From Pseudomonas juntendi (GTDB taxonomy: Bacteria; Pseudomonadota; Gammaproteobacteria; Pseudomonadales; Pseudomonadaceae): a DNA stretch of 41,777 nucleotides. Positions 15,320 to 25,626 of the stretch are shown one piece after another. The stretch spans positions 1-41,777 of the forward strand of contig NZ_BLJG01000051.1 in assembly GCF_009932375.1 (NCBI RefSeq). Direction: 5' to 3'. A program made the translations under genes and the position numbers. Positions within the stretch are counted from its first letter, which is position 1; each line of letters begins with the position of its first letter. The notes under the pieces are model-generated. The model was not told the DNA's origin. It saw only the letters and a program-made list of their open reading frames with translations, and ran no database searches.

Positions 15320-16093
15320 TCAACGGTCGTTGAACTGTGCCTCACGCTTGGCAATGAAAGCGGCCATGCCTTCTTTCTGGTCTTCGGTGGCGAAAGCCGC
15401 GTGGAATACACGGCGTTCAAACCGCACACCCTCGCTGAGGGTAACTTCAAACGCCCGGTTGACGCTTTCCTTCACCATCATGCTCACCGGAATCGACTTG
15501 CTGGCGATGGTCGCCGCAACTTTCAGTGCCTCCTCCACCAGCTCGGCCTGCGGCACGATCCGCGCCACCAGCCCGGCCCGCTCCGCCTCTTCAGCGCCCA
15601 TCAGGCGACCGGTCAGGCACAGCTCCATCGCCTTGGCCTTGCCCACCGCCCGTGTCAGGCGCTGCGTGCCGCCCATGCCCGGCAGTACGCCAAGGTTGAT
15701 TTCCGGTTGGCCGAATTTGGCATTGTCGGCGGCGAGGATGAAATCGCACATCATCGCCAGCTCACAGCCGCCGCCCAGGGCAAAGCCGGACACCGCAGCA
15801 ATGATCGGTTTGCGGCGGTTGGCGATGCGGTCGGCATCGCTGAACAGGTCATCGACATAGATCTGCGGGTATTGCAGCTCGGCCATTTCCTTGATGTCGG
15901 CACCCGCGGCAAACGCCTTCGCCGAGCCGGTCAGCACCACACAGCCGATATTGGCATCGCGCTCCAGCTGATCGAGGGCCTGGTTGATTTCGCCGACGAT
16001 CTGCGCGTTCAGCGCGTTCAGCGCCTGCGGCCGGTTGAGGGTGATCAGGCCGACCTTGCCGTGGATATCCAACAGGATGGTTTCGAATGCCAT
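15320..16093 (-). CDS. Enoyl-CoA hydratase
   Basis: Crotonase-fold enzyme of 257 aa that hydrates a 2-enoyl-CoA to the 3-hydroxyacyl-CoA. The two catalytic glutamates are present: Glu111 ([12 protein letters not shown]) and Glu131 ([12 protein letters not shown]). The oxyanion segment AAGADIKEM lies at residues 62-70. The start is ATG 16093 with AAGGAG upstream; the longer frame to 16123 overlaps the acyl-CoA dehydrogenase gene and is rejected. Last gene of the five-gene acyl-CoA operon; 13 nt separate it from the gene before. In the branched pathway it would act on tiglyl-CoA. Confidence 0.92.
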   Translation of the reverse strand: MAFETILLDIHGKVGLITLNRPQALNALNAQIVGEINQALDQLERDANIGCVVLTGSAKAFAAGADIKEMAELQYPQIYVDDLFSDADRIANRRKPIIAAVSGFALGGGCELAMMCDFILAADNAKFGQPEINLGVLPGMGGTQRLTRAVGKAKAMELCLTGRLMGAEEAERAGLVARIVPQAELVEEALKVAATIASKSIPVSMMVKESVNRAFEVTLSEGVRFERRVFHAAFATEDQKEGMAAFIAKREAQFNDR

Positions 16094-16106
16094 GCAATAT
16101 GCTCCT

Positions 16107-17234
16107 TCATAGGTTGCGCGCAATGACCATGCGCTGAATGTCGCTGGTGCCTTCGTAAATCTGGCAAACCCGAACGTCGCGGTAAATCCGCTCCAGCGGG
16201 AAGTCGCTCAGATAGCCATAACCGCCCAGGGTCTGCAAGGCGTGCGAACAGACCTTTTCGGCCATTTCCGAGGCAAACAGCTTGGCCATTGATGCTTCCA
16301 CCAGGGCTGGGCGCCCGGCATCGCGTAGCGCAGCGGCGTGCAACACCATCTGCCGGGCCACCGCGATCTGGGTCGCCATATCAGCCAGGCGGAACGCCAC
16401 CGCCTGGTGCTCGACCAACGCCTTGCCGAAGCTTTGCCGCTCGTTGGCGTAGTCACGCGCCACTTCAAACGCGGCCCGGGCCATGCCCACCGCCTGGGAA
16501 GCAATACCGATACGGCCACCTTCAAGGTTGGCCAGGGCGATCTTGTAGCCCTCACCCTCGGCACCCAGCCGGTTGGCCACCGGCACCCGCACATTGTCGA
16601 AGACGATCTGGCAGGTGTCGGAAGCGTGCTGGCCGAGTTTGTCCTCTACCCGTGCCACCTGGTAGCCGGGTGAATCGGTGGGCACGATGAAGGCGCTGAT
16701 GCCGCGCTTGCCGGCATCCGGGTCGGTTACGGCAAACACGATCACAACCCCGGCGTTCTGGCCGGAAGTGATGAATTGCTTGCTGCCATTGAGCACGTAA
16801 TGCTCGCCATCCAGACGGGCGCGGGTCTTCAGGCTGCTGGCGTCAGAACCCGCCTGGGGTTCGGTCAGGGCAAAAGCACCGAGCATCGCGCCGCTGGCCA
16901 GCGGCGCCAGAAACTGCGCTTTCTGTTGCTCGCTGCCAAAGTGCAGGATCGGCACGCAGCCCACCGAGTTGTGCACGCTCATGATGGTCGAGCACGCGCC
17001 ATCACCTGCAGCAACCTCCTCCAGGGCCATGGCATAGGCCACGTAGCCGGTGTCGCTGCCACCCCAGGCTTCCGGCACCAGCATGCCGAACAGGCCCAGC
17101 TCGGCCATTTCGTCGATCGCCTCCCTGGGGAAGCGGTGCGCCTTGTCCCACTGTTCTGCAAACGGCTTGAGGCGCTCCTGGGCGAATGCACGGACCGCGT
17201 CGCAAATCTGTTGTTGCTCGTCAGTTACCAGCAT
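16107..17234 (-). CDS. Acyl-CoA dehydrogenase (short/branched chain)
   Basis: FAD enzyme of 375 aa that introduces the alpha-beta double bond into an acyl-CoA and passes electrons to ETF. The catalytic base is Glu361 in [12 protein letters not shown], the position typical of short, branched-chain and medium-chain enzymes. FAD-binding motifs [11 protein letters not shown] (residues about 121-131) and QTLGGYGY near 335 are present. GAGG precedes ATG 17234 by 7 nt, and the thiolase stop is 8 nt upstream, so the genes are cotranscribed. Operon context suggests 2-methylbutyryl-CoA as the substrate, but straight short chains are possible. Confidence 0.92.
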   Translation of the reverse strand: MLVTDEQQQICDAVRAFAQERLKPFAEQWDKAHRFPREAIDEMAELGLFGMLVPEAWGGSDTGYVAYAMALEEVAAGDGACSTIMSVHNSVGCVPILHFGSEQQKAQFLAPLASGAMLGAFALTEPQAGSDASSLKTRARLDGEHYVLNGSKQFITSGQNAGVVIVFAVTDPDAGKRGISAFIVPTDSPGYQVARVEDKLGQHASDTCQIVFDNVRVPVANRLGAEGEGYKIALANLEGGRIGIASQAVGMARAAFEVARDYANERQSFGKALVEHQAVAFRLADMATQIAVARQMVLHAAALRDAGRPALVEASMAKLFASEMAEKVCSHALQTLGGYGYLSDFPLERIYRDVRVCQIYEGTSDIQRMVIARNL

Positions 17235-17242
17235 GGTTCACC

Positions 17243-18436
17243 TCAGTACAGGCATTCGACCGCCATGGCCGTGGCTTCGCCACCACCGATGCAGATGGCC
17301 GCTATACCCCGGCGCAGGTTGTTCTGGCGCAGGGCCGACAGCAAGGTCACCAGGATGCGTGCCCCGGATGCCCCGATCGGGTGGCCGAGGGCACAGGCGC
17401 CACCGTGGATGTTGACCTTGTCATGGGGCAGGTCGAGGTGTTTCATGGCCGCCAGGGTGACCACGGCAAAGGCTTCGTTGACCTCGAACAGGTCGACCTC
17501 GGCCAGTTTCCAGCCCGTGCGCACAAGCAGCTTGTCGATAGCACCGATGGGCGCAGTGGGGAACAAGGCCGGGGTATCGGCGAAGGCCGAATGCCCGTGA
17601 ATCACCGCCAAAGGCTTGAGCCCCCGCTTGTCGGCTTGGGAGCGGCGCATCAGCACCAGCGCCGCAGCCCCATCGGAGATCGAACTGGCGTTGGCCGCGG
17701 TCACCGTACCGCCTTCACGGAAGGCCGGCTTGAGCTGCGCAATCTTGTCCAGCCGCGCCTTCGGCGGCTGTTCGTCGTCCTTGATGACGCGCGTTTGCTT
17801 ACCCTCGGTGACCTCCACCGGAATGATTTCGGCGGCAAAACGACCACGCTTGATCGCGTCCTGGGCGCGGGTCAGCGAGGCGATGGCAAACTGGTCCTGG
17901 GCCTCGCGGCTGAAGCCGTTGGCCTGGGCACAGTCTTCAGCAAAGGTGCCCATCAGGCGGCCCTTGTCGTAGGCATCTTCCAGGCCATCCATGAACATGT
18001 GGTCGATGATCTTGCCATGGCCCATGCGGTAACCACCGCGGGCCTTGTCCAGCAGGTAGGGGGCGTTGGTCATGCTTTCCATACCACCGGCCACCACCAC
18101 CTCGGCGGTGCCGGCCAGCAGCAGGTCATGGGCCATGATCGCGGCCTGCATGCCCGAACCGCACATCTTGTTAAGGGTGGTGCAGGTGGTGTGCTTGTCC
18201 AAGCCGGCACCCAGCGCCGCCTGACGCGCCGGGGCCTGGCCCTGGCCGGCCGGCAGGACGCAGCCGAACAGCACCTGCTCGACACTGGCGGCATCGATGC
18301 CGGCGCGCTCGACTGCGCCACGGATGGCGGCACTACCCAGTTGCGGCGCGGTCAGGCTCTTGAGGTCGCCTTGCAGGCCACCCATGGGCGTGCGCACGGC
18401 GCTGACGATCACAATCGGGTCATTGCTGAGGGTCAT
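17243..18436 (-). CDS. fadAx: Acetyl-CoA C-acyltransferase (thiolase)
   Basis: Thiolase of 397 aa that cleaves a 3-ketoacyl-CoA with CoA. Active-site residues from the chosen start: Cys92 (LNKMCGSGMQ), His352 (GGACALGHPIGASG) and Cys382 (CIGGGEA), with NEAF at about 319-322. I use ATG 18436 because AGGAGG stands 7 nt upstream; the ATG two codons earlier is too close to it. It would release acetyl-CoA plus propionyl-CoA from 2-methylacetoacetyl-CoA. The symbol follows the P. putida operon I remember with this gene order. Confidence 0.9.
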   Translation of the reverse strand: MTLSNDPIVIVSAVRTPMGGLQGDLKSLTAPQLGSAAIRGAVERAGIDAASVEQVLFGCVLPAGQGQAPARQAALGAGLDKHTTCTTLNKMCGSGMQAAIMAHDLLLAGTAEVVVAGGMESMTNAPYLLDKARGGYRMGHGKIIDHMFMDGLEDAYDKGRLMGTFAEDCAQANGFSREAQDQFAIASLTRAQDAIKRGRFAAEIIPVEVTEGKQTRVIKDDEQPPKARLDKIAQLKPAFREGGTVTAANASSISDGAAALVLMRRSQADKRGLKPLAVIHGHSAFADTPALFPTAPIGAIDKLLVRTGWKLAEVDLFEVNEAFAVVTLAAMKHLDLPHDKVNIHGGACALGHPIGASGARILVTLLSALRQNNLRRGIAAICIGGGEATAMAVECLY

Positions 18437-18447
18437 GGTCATCCTCC

Positions 18448-19215
18448 TTATTTGGCAGCCATGCGCAACGCACCGTCGAGGCGGATCACCTCACCGTTGA
18501 GCATGCTGTTCTCGATGATGTGCCGCGCCAGCGCGGCATATTCCTGCGGGCGGCCCAGGCGTGGCGGGAACGGCACCCCAGCGGCGAGGGAAGCGCGTAC
18601 GTCTTCGCTCATGCCGGCCATCATCGGTGTTTCGAAGATGCCCGGGGCGATCGTCATCACACGGATACCGAAGCGGGCCAGTTCGCGGGCTACCGGCAAG
18701 GTCAGGCTGGCAATGGCGCCCTTGGACGCGGCATAGGCCGCCTGGCCGATCTGGCCATCATACGCCGCGATGGAGGCGGTGTTGATGATCACGCCACGCT
18801 CGCCATCCGCGCCGGCAACGCCTTCAGCCATGGCGGCGGCAGCCAGGCGCAGCAGGTTGAAGCTGCCGACCAGGTTGACGTTGATCACCTTGGCGAAGCT
18901 GGCCAGGCCATGCGGCCCCTGTTTGCCCAGCACTTTCTCGGCGCCTACGATACCGGCGCAGTTGATCAGCCCGTGGAGGCTACCGAACGCACTGACGGTT
19001 GCATCGACTGCTGCCTGGGCAGCCTGCTCGTCGCTGATGTCAGCCACCGCGAAACGGGCATGCTCGCCCAGTTCACGCGCCTTGGCCTCAACGGCCTGGG
19101 CATTGAGGTCAACCAGCATGACCTTGGCACCCGCCTCCACCAGCATCTGCGCAGTGGCAGCGCCCAGCCCGGATGCCGCGCCGCTGACGATGAAGTGTTT
19201 GTTCGCTATCTGCAT
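18448..19215 (-). CDS. fadB2x: 3-hydroxyacyl-CoA dehydrogenase type II (SDR)
   Basis: Short-chain dehydrogenase of 255 aa related to mammalian HSD17B10, which oxidises 2-methyl-3-hydroxybutyryl-CoA. It has the NAD-binding motif SGAASGLG (11-18), Asp36 (VDLNA) for NAD preference, NCAG at 85-88, and the catalytic Ser148 (INTAS), Tyr161 and Lys165 (YAASK). ATG 19215 has AAAGGA upstream. It lies between the synthetase (14 nt) and the thiolase (11 nt). Together with the other four genes it makes a complete beta-oxidation cycle for a short branched acid. Confidence 0.92.
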   Translation of the reverse strand: MQIANKHFIVSGAASGLGAATAQMLVEAGAKVMLVDLNAQAVEAKARELGEHARFAVADISDEQAAQAAVDATVSAFGSLHGLINCAGIVGAEKVLGKQGPHGLASFAKVINVNLVGSFNLLRLAAAAMAEGVAGADGERGVIINTASIAAYDGQIGQAAYAASKGAIASLTLPVARELARFGIRVMTIAPGIFETPMMAGMSEDVRASLAAGVPFPPRLGRPQEYAALARHIIENSMLNGEVIRLDGALRMAAK

Positions 19216-19229
19216 GGTCGGTTTTCCTT

Positions 19230-20876
19230 TCAGGCGCTGGCAGGGGTGGCCTGCGGCGTGTGTTGTTTGGCGACTTCCTGGTTACGCAGGATGAAGCGTT
19301 GCAGCTTGCCGCTCGGGGTCTTGGGCAGGTCGCTGACGAATTCGATTTCGCGGGGGTAGGCGTGCGCGTACAGGCGCTGACGCACATGCTGACGCAATGC
19401 CTCTTCAAGTTCGGGGGTGCCGTGATAGCCGCTGGCCAACACCACGAACGCCTTGATCAACTCGGTGCGCTCCGGATCCGGCTTGCCGATCACCGCAGCC
19501 TCGATCACTGCCGGGTGTTCGATCAACGCGCTTTCCACGTCGAAAGGGCCGACACGGTAACCAGAGGTGGTGATCACATCGTCACTACGCCCGACGAAGC
19601 TGATGCTGCCGTTGCGGTTCAACTCGACGGTATCGCCGCTCAGGTAGTACTTGCCGACGAAGGCCTTGGTCGGCAAACCCTGGTAGCCAGCGAACCAGCA
19701 TAGCGGCGAACGCTCGCGGTCGACCGCGAGTATGCCTGGCTCGCCGGCCGGCAGCTCGCGCCCCTGCTCGTCCAGCACCACGATCCGATGGCCCGGGATG
19801 GCGAAGCCGGCCGAGCCCGGGTGCACCGGGTGCTGCAGGCCATGATGGTTGCACAGCACCATGCCCAGTTCGGTCTGCCCGTAGTGGTCGTGGATGGTCA
19901 CCCCCAATTCGTCGGCAAACCAGCGAATCACTTCCGGGTTCAGCGGCTCACCGGCACTGCTGACAACGCGCAGGCGGCCTCTGATCGGTGCCGCGAAGGC
20001 ATCGCCGGCCGCGATCAGCAAACGGTAAGCGGTGGGCGACCCGGCCAGGTTGGTGATGCCCAGCGTTTCGATCACCCGCACACAGCTTTCGACACTGAAC
20101 GGGCCATCGTAGAAGGTGGTGGCATGCCCCAGGGACAGCGGCCCGGTGACGGCGTAGTACAAGCCATAGGCCCAGCCGGGGTCGGCCAGGTTCCAGAAGT
20201 TGTCTTCGCGGCGCAGGTCGATGGCATCGCGCATGTAGCCCTGGAAGGCGACGATGGCACGCAACGGTACTTCCAGCGGCTTGGCCGGGCCGGTGGTACC
20301 GGACGTGAACATCAGCAGGAACGGGTCGTCGCCCGAGCGCATCACAGGCTCGCATTCAGGCGCGGCGCCGGCCAGGCACTGCTGGAAATCCAGTTCGCCA
20401 CTGCGGGCGTTCACCGTGATGACCGTCGGGCAGGCGTGTACATCGTCCAGCTTGCCCCGGTTGACGCTGTCTGTGACAACGACACAGGCGCGTGACTGTT
20501 CAAGACGGTGCTCGATGGCCTTGGGCCCGAAGGCGGTGAACAAGGGCTGGTACACCGCCCCGATGCGCCAGGTGGCCAGGATGCTGACCAGCAACTCGGG
20601 GGTGCGTGGCAACAGCCCCGCCACCCTGTCGCCCACCTGCACGCCTTGCGCCTTGAGCACATTGGCGAACCGTGCGGCCAGCATGTGCAATTGCTCGAAG
20701 CTGTAGCGGGCAGTGTGGCCATCGCGATCGACATGCAGCAGTGCCACCTTGCCACCGCCGACATGGCGGTCACAGCACTCGACACACGCGTTAAGGGTTT
20801 CGAGGTTGCCGTGCAGTGCCCCAGCTACGGTGTTGCCAAGCTCGAACAGGCGAACAGCCTCGGCGTAATCACGCAT
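19230..20876 (-). CDS. Acyl-CoA synthetase (AMP-forming)
   Basis: Adenylate-forming enzyme of 548 aa that activates a short or branched carboxylic acid to its CoA ester. Motifs: [11 protein letters not shown] at 190-200 (P-loop), DHYGQTELG near 340, YLSGDTV near 415, [16 protein letters not shown] near 430-445, and [10 protein letters not shown] with the catalytic Lys524. It is related to medium-chain/ACSM-type synthetases. The ATG at 20876 has AGGAG 6 nt upstream, but both sit in an inverted repeat (20874-20927) that may fold over the start. First gene of the operon through 15320; an upstream TTGACA at 20969-20964 may be its -35. Confidence 0.92.
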   Translation of the reverse strand: MRDYAEAVRLFELGNTVAGALHGNLETLNACVECCDRHVGGGKVALLHVDRDGHTARYSFEQLHMLAARFANVLKAQGVQVGDRVAGLLPRTPELLVSILATWRIGAVYQPLFTAFGPKAIEHRLEQSRACVVVTDSVNRGKLDDVHACPTVITVNARSGELDFQQCLAGAAPECEPVMRSGDDPFLLMFTSGTTGPAKPLEVPLRAIVAFQGYMRDAIDLRREDNFWNLADPGWAYGLYYAVTGPLSLGHATTFYDGPFSVESCVRVIETLGITNLAGSPTAYRLLIAAGDAFAAPIRGRLRVVSSAGEPLNPEVIRWFADELGVTIHDHYGQTELGMVLCNHHGLQHPVHPGSAGFAIPGHRIVVLDEQGRELPAGEPGILAVDRERSPLCWFAGYQGLPTKAFVGKYYLSGDTVELNRNGSISFVGRSDDVITTSGYRVGPFDVESALIEHPAVIEAAVIGKPDPERTELIKAFVVLASGYHGTPELEEALRQHVRQRLYAHAYPREIEFVSDLPKTPSGKLQRFILRNQEVAKQHTPQATPASA

Positions 20877-20927
20877 CGTCGGACTCCTGGTTTGTTGTTT
20901 TTGGAGTTAACCATCGGTCCGACGATG
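20874..20927 (-). promoter_or_regulatory. Leader hairpin over start codon with Hfq/Crc-type A-rich motif
   Basis: On the synthetase mRNA the 11-nt CATCGTCGGAC (20927-20917) is the exact reverse complement of GTCCGACGATG (20884-20874), whose last three bases are the start codon. The 32-nt loop contains AAAAACAACAAACC, which fits the AAnAAnAA catabolite-activity motif bound by Hfq with Crc in Pseudomonas (AACAACAA at 20899-20892), and ACTCC that can pair with the AGGAG ribosome site. Folding would hide the start; regulation by Crc/Hfq is inferred. Confidence 0.6.
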
Positions 20928-20939
20928 TTCGCGCCGCGC

Positions 20940-20979
20940 GTCACCCGCGGCAATGGCCAAAGCTGTCAATCTGGGTGAC
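20940..20979 (-). promoter_or_regulatory. Inverted repeat around TTGACA, putative operator/promoter
   Basis: GTCACCC (20940-20946) and GGGTGAC (20973-20979) form a perfect 7-bp inverted repeat, 26 nt apart. Between them the minus strand reads a perfect TTGACA (20969-20964). No good -10 follows at 16-18 nt, so activator-dependent transcription of the acyl-CoA operon is possible. Confidence 0.35.
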
Positions 20980-21033
20980 CGGTTTGGCCGTGCGCAGGCC
21001 GTGCAATGCGCTCGCGCGCTGCCCTGCGGCGGG

Positions 21034-24000
21034 TCAAGCCCTGTTCAGGCGTTCCCGGGTCAAGCGCAGGGCCAAGGCTTCCAGCGCCTCCTGGCGGTCG
21101 CGCATCAGTGTTCGGGCCTGGGCGTCGTAGGCACCACTGCCCAACTGCTGCATACGCTCTTCCAGCGCCTCCATGGCCTGCTCGAATTGCTGCTGGATCA
21201 GGGCGAAGTCCTGTGGGTGTTCGGCGCGCAACACCTCAATCCAGAAGTCCCGCTGGCTGATGTAGCGCGTGATGTCTTCACTCGCCTCCCCTGCCAGCAC
21301 TGCATTGCAGGCACGCTCCAGGTCGGCTTCAGAGACCACGGCCAACGCACCGAACAGCATGTACCGTGGCTGGCCGATCAGGTTCAAGCGTTCAGCCAGC
21401 CCTGTGCGGTAGGCCAGGCTGACCTCGACTTCCTCTTCGGCATGATCGCCGCGCTGCCAACGGCCATCCGCGTAGCGGCTGTTGATGTCCGCCCTGGCCA
21501 GTGCCAGTACGGTGTCAAGGCGGTACAGGCGCCGCGCCAGCAACAGCCGGGCATCACGGGTAGCCACAGGCTCACCGCCCTGGGTGGCGTGCAGTACTTG
21601 GTACCGGACCTCCAGGTTGCTGAAGCAATTGGCGAGATTGTCGGCGCAGGCACGTGGTTCGTCGGCCAGCGCGAACAAGGCTTCGCGCAGGTCCCGGTCC
21701 ACCGACAGCGCCTCGACCAGGGTCCACACCCTGGCGCCCAATTGTTCAGGCGCAAGGCGGAACTCGGCACTCTGGGTCATGCCCACCAGCAGTTCGAAGA
21801 ATGCATCACTGCCCGGTTCACTGCGCAAGGCCTGCCACAGCTCGCGGCCTAGGGCCTGGTCAGCCTCTGCGCGCGTGCCCAGCCATGCGTGCATGGCCTG
21901 CTCTTGTGCACCTTCGCCAAGCATGAGCGGGACGGGCACGATTTCAGGTGCATACAGTTGCTCGCGCAACGCAGTGGGCAGCGCGTTGCCTTCCACGTCC
22001 ACGACTTGCCTCACCGCGGCCGGGGCGTCGAGCAATGCCTGGGGCAGCTCGGCAATCTGGTTGTCGCGCAGATCGGCATACTCCAGGCGCGCGCACCATT
22101 GCAGGCCTGAAGGCATGCTGGTCAGCCCGGTACGCCGCAAGCGCAGCCGCTGCAGCCGGTGCAGCGCCGATACATCCAACTGTAGAGCGCCCAGCGGGTT
22201 GTCGTTCAGGTCCAGTCGGCGCAAATTGACGCAGCGCAACAACGCAGCCACTTGCCCGGCGCTGGGGCGGATGTTGTTGTTGCGCAGTATCAGCTGGGTC
22301 AGCTCGGGCATCTCTTCAAGGCCCTCAGGTAGCTCACGCAGGGCATTGTCGCTCAGGTCGAGCGTGCGCAGGTGCCGGAAGCAGCCCAGGAAACCAGGGG
22401 GCAGCGCAGGAACGTGCAAACCTGCCAGTGTCAGTTCCGCCACATGGCCAAAGCTGCTGCCCTGCGGCAACGTCGGCAACTCCCCTACCGCCATGTCAGC
22501 CACGTGCAGCCGCAGGCCGACCGGGTTGTTTTGCGCATCGAACACCCGCTCACCTTCCAGCCGCCAGGCGCGGAGCAATGCAGAGGCCAACCGCCGGCGC
22601 GCATGCCGGGCCGGGCCCATGACGCGGAACATCCAGCGCTGCAGCTCTTCGTTCAGGCGCCGGAATTCCTGTTCCTGCAGCAACAGGCTGTCGAAGGGCG
22701 AGCCGTCGATCTCTGCCATGATCCCCAGGTAACGCTCGACATCGTCATCACTGAACGACGGGTAAAGCCCACGCAGGCGGTTGCGCAACATCTGCTCGAT
22801 CGACGATGCGGAAGGTAGCCTGCTGGCGCCGCCGCCGAGCAGGTAACCCAGGCGCCCGTCAGGCAAGCGTCGCATCGAGGCGCCCAGCGCCCGCGCTTCA
22901 CGCCACCCAAGCAGCTTCAGCAGGTCCGAGGAACGCTCGGGTATCGCGCCTTGCAGGGCCAGGCGCAAGCTGTCGGCAGCAGCCCCACCCGTGGTACCCA
23001 GGCGCTGGCGAGACGCGCTCGGCAGGCACGCCGCCAGGACCTCGAACAGCCCAGCGGGTTCTGCCACCTCCCGTTCGGCAGGCAGGCCCTGTTCGTCATA
23101 CAGGGTAAAGGCCCCGTCGCGCCAGACCATGACCAGCGTCTGCTGGCTGCCCGCCTGGGGCAGCAACCGTTCCTGCAAAGGGCCGAACACTGAGCGGTCC
23201 CGCAACTCCAGGTTGAGCATGCTTTGCGCAAACCCCTGCCGACGCAGCAGGGCAAACGCCAGCGCGACCGCATCGGGGTGATATCTGCAGCGCAGGTAGA
23301 ACGCCTCGCGCGCCCTTGTCAGGCGGGCCAGTTGCAACGAGGCACGGGCCTGTTGCGCCAAGCCCAGGGGGACCCGGCCGGTGCTTTCCATCTGCGCCCG
23401 CATGGCATCGCTGGCGTGGCTCAGCACGTCGAGCGTGTAGGCGTGCGGCAAGCCGGGATAGTCGCGCGTCAGCAGGCTTTGCAAAGTGTCTGCACCGAGG
23501 TGGCAACACGAGAAGTACTCGAACATCCCTTCGCGCAGGCTCTGCGCATGCAACGCGATCTGCGCGAGCTGGGCAGGCAGCGTCTCCGCGTCGATATCCA
23601 GCTCATGCACGCACCACTGCAACAGCTCGGTATCGTTCACGGTGGTATCGAGCTGCTGGAAAAACGTCTCTATCCTGGCATCCACCGCAAACCGCTCGAG
23701 GGTGTCGCGCAGCTGAACCGGAAGGGGCCGCTCCTCAACCAGCAAACCGCGCAGAAAAGCCTCGTCGACATCGGCCACTTTCAGTACCTGCGTCAATCGC
23801 TCTGGGGCAAGTGACTGTGCGGCCGGCCACAATCGCGCCAGCAGACGTGCAGTGCCCTGCCACTCCAATGGCCGTTCGGTCACCAGGCGCCAGGCGCGCT
23901 CGCCATTGGTTTGCAAGGCTGGCCCGTAAACATCGGGACCCTCCCGGTGCAACAACCGCCAGGTACCGTTGCGATCCTCTCGCACGCTGTACAATGCCTC

Positions 24001-25527
24001 ATCGCAACGCCACCAATGGCCGCTGCCATCGGTCAACAGACCGTTCTCCAGCGTGGTCAATGGCGCTGCTGGCAGCGCCTGGCGGTAAGGGGCCAGGTCA
24101 TCGTGCCACAAGCGTGCCTGGCCCGCCTCGTTGGTCACCGGGTGCAGTTGCCCGACAAAGGCGCTGTGCAAGGCATAGGCCCCGCCAAGCACAGCGCCGT
24201 TGACCGCCAGCGAGGTGGCCACCTGCATCATGTGCTGCAAGGCCTCGTGCTGATGGCCCTGGCTCCAGTCACTGAAACCTTCGAACACCTGCCCCAGCAG
24301 TTGCCTTGCCATGTCGGCCATCAACAGCGTGCCAACCACCGGCACGAACAACCCGGCCAGGTTGAGCAACACCTCGCCGACGCCCTCCAGGGCACGCAAC
24401 CGCTCAGCCGCAGCATCGCTATCGGCCTGTTCGGTGGGCACCGCCAGGTATCGGGCATCGGCCTTGATGCGCTGAATGTGCCAGGCGGCCATCTGCTCGA
24501 AGATGGGCGTCGACGTCGAGAGCCTGCGCGGTTGCAGATCAGGCTCGTCGTCTTGCAGGCGTGTGGCGAGCAACGCCTGGTAGCCGGCACGCTCGCTGAG
24601 CGCAATCCGCCGTGCAAACGCGCTGCGGTAATGGGGAGCAGCCATTGCCGCGACCAATGCGCGGTTGGCAGTGGGCCAATCAGGGTAGTACTGCAGTGGC
24701 CGAGCCTGATCATCTGGCAGGTACAACAGCACCCCTTTGAGCAGCAGCAACCTCCCTGTCCCACCGACGGCAATCGACCACGAGTCGAGCAATTCGATGA
24801 CCAAGGCGCCGTCCACCCGGCAACCCAGCACCTGCAGCCCGCCCACCCGAACATAATGGCTGCCGGGGTTCGTCGGGGTCTCGCCACGACCCAGTTGGCG
24901 CAGCATGCGCACTTCATTGATCTTGAGCTGCCCCTTGAGGGTGGCAATTTCTGTAGCCAGCGCCAGTTCCAGGCGCTTGTCCAAGGCCAGGTCGCGTTCG
25001 AAGGCCGCGTTCATGATCGCTGCCAGATGCCCCTGGTAGGCCTTGCCGACATCGGCTTCCCGGCAGGCGGCCACGACCGCGTCGATAGTTGCAGGCAGGG
25101 CTTGTTCTTCACGCTCGGGCGCGATGGGCGGCCGTACCAGCGCGGTCTGCTCGAAGAACGACTCCCTGGGCTTGAAGTTCTGTAACAGCTTTTCCAGCGC
25201 AGGCACCCTGACGAAGTACGATTCGAACTGGCGGATGCCGCCAAGGTCCACACGCAGGCGCCGGCGCTCTTCACGCCAGGTCAGCCGATCGAGCGGTACA
25301 GCAAGGCCCAGGGCGCCGTTCAGGCGCGCCTCGGCAAACGCCATCAGTGGCTGCAGGTGTTCGGTAGCACTGCTGAGTGTGCGCTGGCTGGCAAGGTGCG
25401 CATCCAGTGCAGACTGCAGCGCAGCAAGGCCGACAGGGCTGGCCTTGCTTAGCCAATCAGGCAAGCGGTTGGCAATGAAGCGCTCTACCGGGTATTGGAG
25501 CCAGGGTTTTGCAGGTTGCGAGGGCAT
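21034..25527 (-). CDS. LRR and NEL-type E3 ubiquitin ligase effector-like protein 1 (1497 aa)
   Basis: Giant protein with an N-terminal DUF6543 (dermonecrotic-toxin-like) region, an LRR block and a C-terminal NEL domain. Residues 1-370 are soluble and helical. A hydrophobic stretch LLNLAGLFVPVVGTLLMADM lies at about 385-405 and a second one, AVNGAVLGGAYAL, about 45 residues on. LRRs at about 1025-1180 include LRTLDLSDNALRELPEGL and LRRLDLNDNPL. The NEL domain (about 1200-1450) has the catalytic Cys1294 in the CxD motif (PRACADNLANCFSNLEV) that forms the ubiquitin thioester in IpaH/SspH enzymes. No signal peptide. ATG 25527 has AAGGAA upstream. It is a tandem paralogue of the next gene up. The secretion route and host target are unknown. 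Confidence 0.85.
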   Translation of the reverse strand: MPSQPAKPWLQYPVERFIANRLPDWLSKASPVGLAALQSALDAHLASQRTLSSATEHLQPLMAFAEARLNGALGLAVPLDRLTWREERRRLRVDLGGIRQFESYFVRVPALEKLLQNFKPRESFFEQTALVRPPIAPEREEQALPATIDAVVAACREADVGKAYQGHLAAIMNAAFERDLALDKRLELALATEIATLKGQLKINEVRMLRQLGRGETPTNPGSHYVRVGGLQVLGCRVDGALVIELLDSWSIAVGGTGRLLLLKGVLLYLPDDQARPLQYYPDWPTANRALVAAMAAPHYRSAFARRIALSERAGYQALLATRLQDDEPDLQPRRLSTSTPIFEQMAAWHIQRIKADARYLAVPTEQADSDAAAERLRALEGVGEVLLNLAGLFVPVVGTLLMADMARQLLGQVFEGFSDWSQGHQHEALQHMMQVATSLAVNGAVLGGAYALHSAFVGQLHPVTNEAGQARLWHDDLAPYRQALPAAPLTTLENGLLTDGSGHWWRCDEALYSVREDRNGTWRLLHREGPDVYGPALQTNGERAWRLVTERPLEWQGTARLLARLWPAAQSLAPERLTQVLKVADVDEAFLRGLLVEERPLPVQLRDTLERFAVDARIETFFQQLDTTVNDTELLQWCVHELDIDAETLPAQLAQIALHAQSLREGMFEYFSCCHLGADTLQSLLTRDYPGLPHAYTLDVLSHASDAMRAQMESTGRVPLGLAQQARASLQLARLTRAREAFYLRCRYHPDAVALAFALLRRQGFAQSMLNLELRDRSVFGPLQERLLPQAGSQQTLVMVWRDGAFTLYDEQGLPAEREVAEPAGLFEVLAACLPSASRQRLGTTGGAAADSLRLALQGAIPERSSDLLKLLGWREARALGASMRRLPDGRLGYLLGGGASRLPSASSIEQMLRNRLRGLYPSFSDDDVERYLGIMAEIDGSPFDSLLLQEQEFRRLNEELQRWMFRVMGPARHARRRLASALLRAWRLEGERVFDAQNNPVGLRLHVADMAVGELPTLPQGSSFGHVAELTLAGLHVPALPPGFLGCFRHLRTLDLSDNALRELPEGLEEMPELTQLILRNNNIRPSAGQVAALLRCVNLRRLDLNDNPLGALQLDVSALHRLQRLRLRRTGLTSMPSGLQWCARLEYADLRDNQIAELPQALLDAPAAVRQVVDVEGNALPTALREQLYAPEIVPVPLMLGEGAQEQAMHAWLGTRAEADQALGRELWQALRSEPGSDAFFELLVGMTQSAEFRLAPEQLGARVWTLVEALSVDRDLREALFALADEPRACADNLANCFSNLEVRYQVLHATQGGEPVATRDARLLLARRLYRLDTVLALARADINSRYADGRWQRGDHAEEEVEVSLAYRTGLAERLNLIGQPRYMLFGALAVVSEADLERACNAVLAGEASEDITRYISQRDFWIEVLRAEHPQDFALIQQQFEQAMEALEERMQQLGSGAYDAQARTLMRDRQEALEALALRLTRERLNRA

Positions 25528-25626
25528 GGTCAGTGTTCCTTGACGGGGATCATGACCCCCGACTGTGCCGCCTTCCCCAGCGGCGATGGCAGCAGGAAAC
25601 GATCGCCTGCCGCCAACGCCCGGCAG

